A stretch of 64,000 bases of DNA from Psychrobacter sp. JCM 18902 (GTDB taxonomy: Bacteria > Pseudomonadota > Gammaproteobacteria > Pseudomonadales > Moraxellaceae): the NCBI RefSeq assembly GCF_904846615.1, contig NZ_CAJHBK010000001.1, positions 2,294,001 to 2,358,000 of the forward strand. Direction: 5' to 3'. The first letter of the stretch is position 1; each line of letters starts with the position of its first letter. Under the pieces are notes generated by a model, which did no database searches, had not been told where the DNA came from, and saw only the letters and a program-made list of their open reading frames with translations. Positions 63,876 to 64,000 of this stretch are shown in pieces. The position numbers and the translations under genes were made by a program.

Positions 63876-64000
63876 TTACGCCGTGGCGTAAAAAGTCTCG
63901 CCTGCTGCTGCCATATCGCGAATCTTTTGCGGTGCTTCATAAGCTTTCCCAAGATGGGCGTATTTTTCACACAGTGCCAAGTAGTTATCTAGACCCATTT
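63876..64000 (-). CDS. fadB: Fatty acid oxidation complex alpha subunit, C-terminal end
   Basis: Only the last 41 codons are inside the window; the gene continues beyond the right edge. The peptide has YLALCEKYAHLGKAYEAP followed by KIRDMAAAGETFY, the ending typical of FadB (YAHLG...P.KLRDMA). FadB carries enoyl-CoA hydratase and 3-hydroxyacyl-CoA dehydrogenase activity and forms the complex with the downstream FadA. Confidence 0.85.
   Translation of the reverse strand, partial: MGLDNYLALCEKYAHLGKAYEAPQKIRDMAAAGETFYATA

Overview
The window looks like a chromosomal segment of a Moraxellaceae gammaproteobacterium, most likely Psychrobacter. The reasons are the AT-leaning sequence, the gene order rpsL-rpsG-fusA-tuf-trpT-secE-nusG-rplKAJL-rpoBC on one strand, the ibaG-murA-hisG-hisD-hisC block, and the Acinetobacter/Psychrobacter flavour of the proteins. 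The genus is inferred from recall of protein families; no search was run. There is no prophage, CRISPR array, rRNA operon or complete insertion sequence. Most of the window is core genome.

Layout. 1-2.4 kb: the 3' part of a penicillin-binding protein 1A gene and a small hypothetical gene. 2.4-21 kb: the transcription/translation superlocus, all on the minus strand, read as rpsL, rpsG, fusA, tuf, tRNA-Trp, secE, nusG, rplK, rplA, rplJ, rplL, rpoB, rpoC. Good sigma70-like promoters precede rpsL, tuf and trpT. An L10-binding leader precedes rplJ. Two terminators separate rplL from rpoB, and a hairpin-rich gap separates rpsG from fusA. 21-31.5 kb: an EcsC-family gene, fabB-pabB (plus), and the minus-strand ibaG-murA-hisG-hisD-hisC block. 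31.5-38.9 kb: an esterase, dolP-yraN diverging from rsmI and a PfkB kinase, metY and nfuA. 39.4-44.4 kb: a small membrane ORF, a hydrolase, and a nicotinamide-salvage cluster (NadM-Nudix fusion, NadV, SGNH hydrolase). 44.5-53.4 kb: rpmE2, yceI, a FemAB-like transferase, a lipoprotein, an FAD enzyme, a LOG protein, a hydrolase, an ExoX-like nuclease and a LytM peptidase. 53.4-59.3 kb: phoR-phoB, dtd, psd, a DUF1287 protein, an HD hydrolase and an isochorismatase-family enzyme. 59.4-64 kb: a tandem pair of large membrane proteins (one a rhomboid without its catalytic residues, one broken by an in-frame stop), then fadA and the end of fadB.

The most unusual content is (1) the rhomboid pseudoprotease with its broken paralogue; (2) a family of TA-flanked 170-bp miniature elements, one lying between fadB and fadA, with a third fragment near the left end; (3) a PhoR sensor kinase with no membrane segment; and (4) several unexplained structured intergenic regions (rplL-rpoB, rpsG-fusA, upstream of fabB). 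No wholly new multi-gene system can be claimed. The rhomboid-like pair is the best candidate for undescribed biology.
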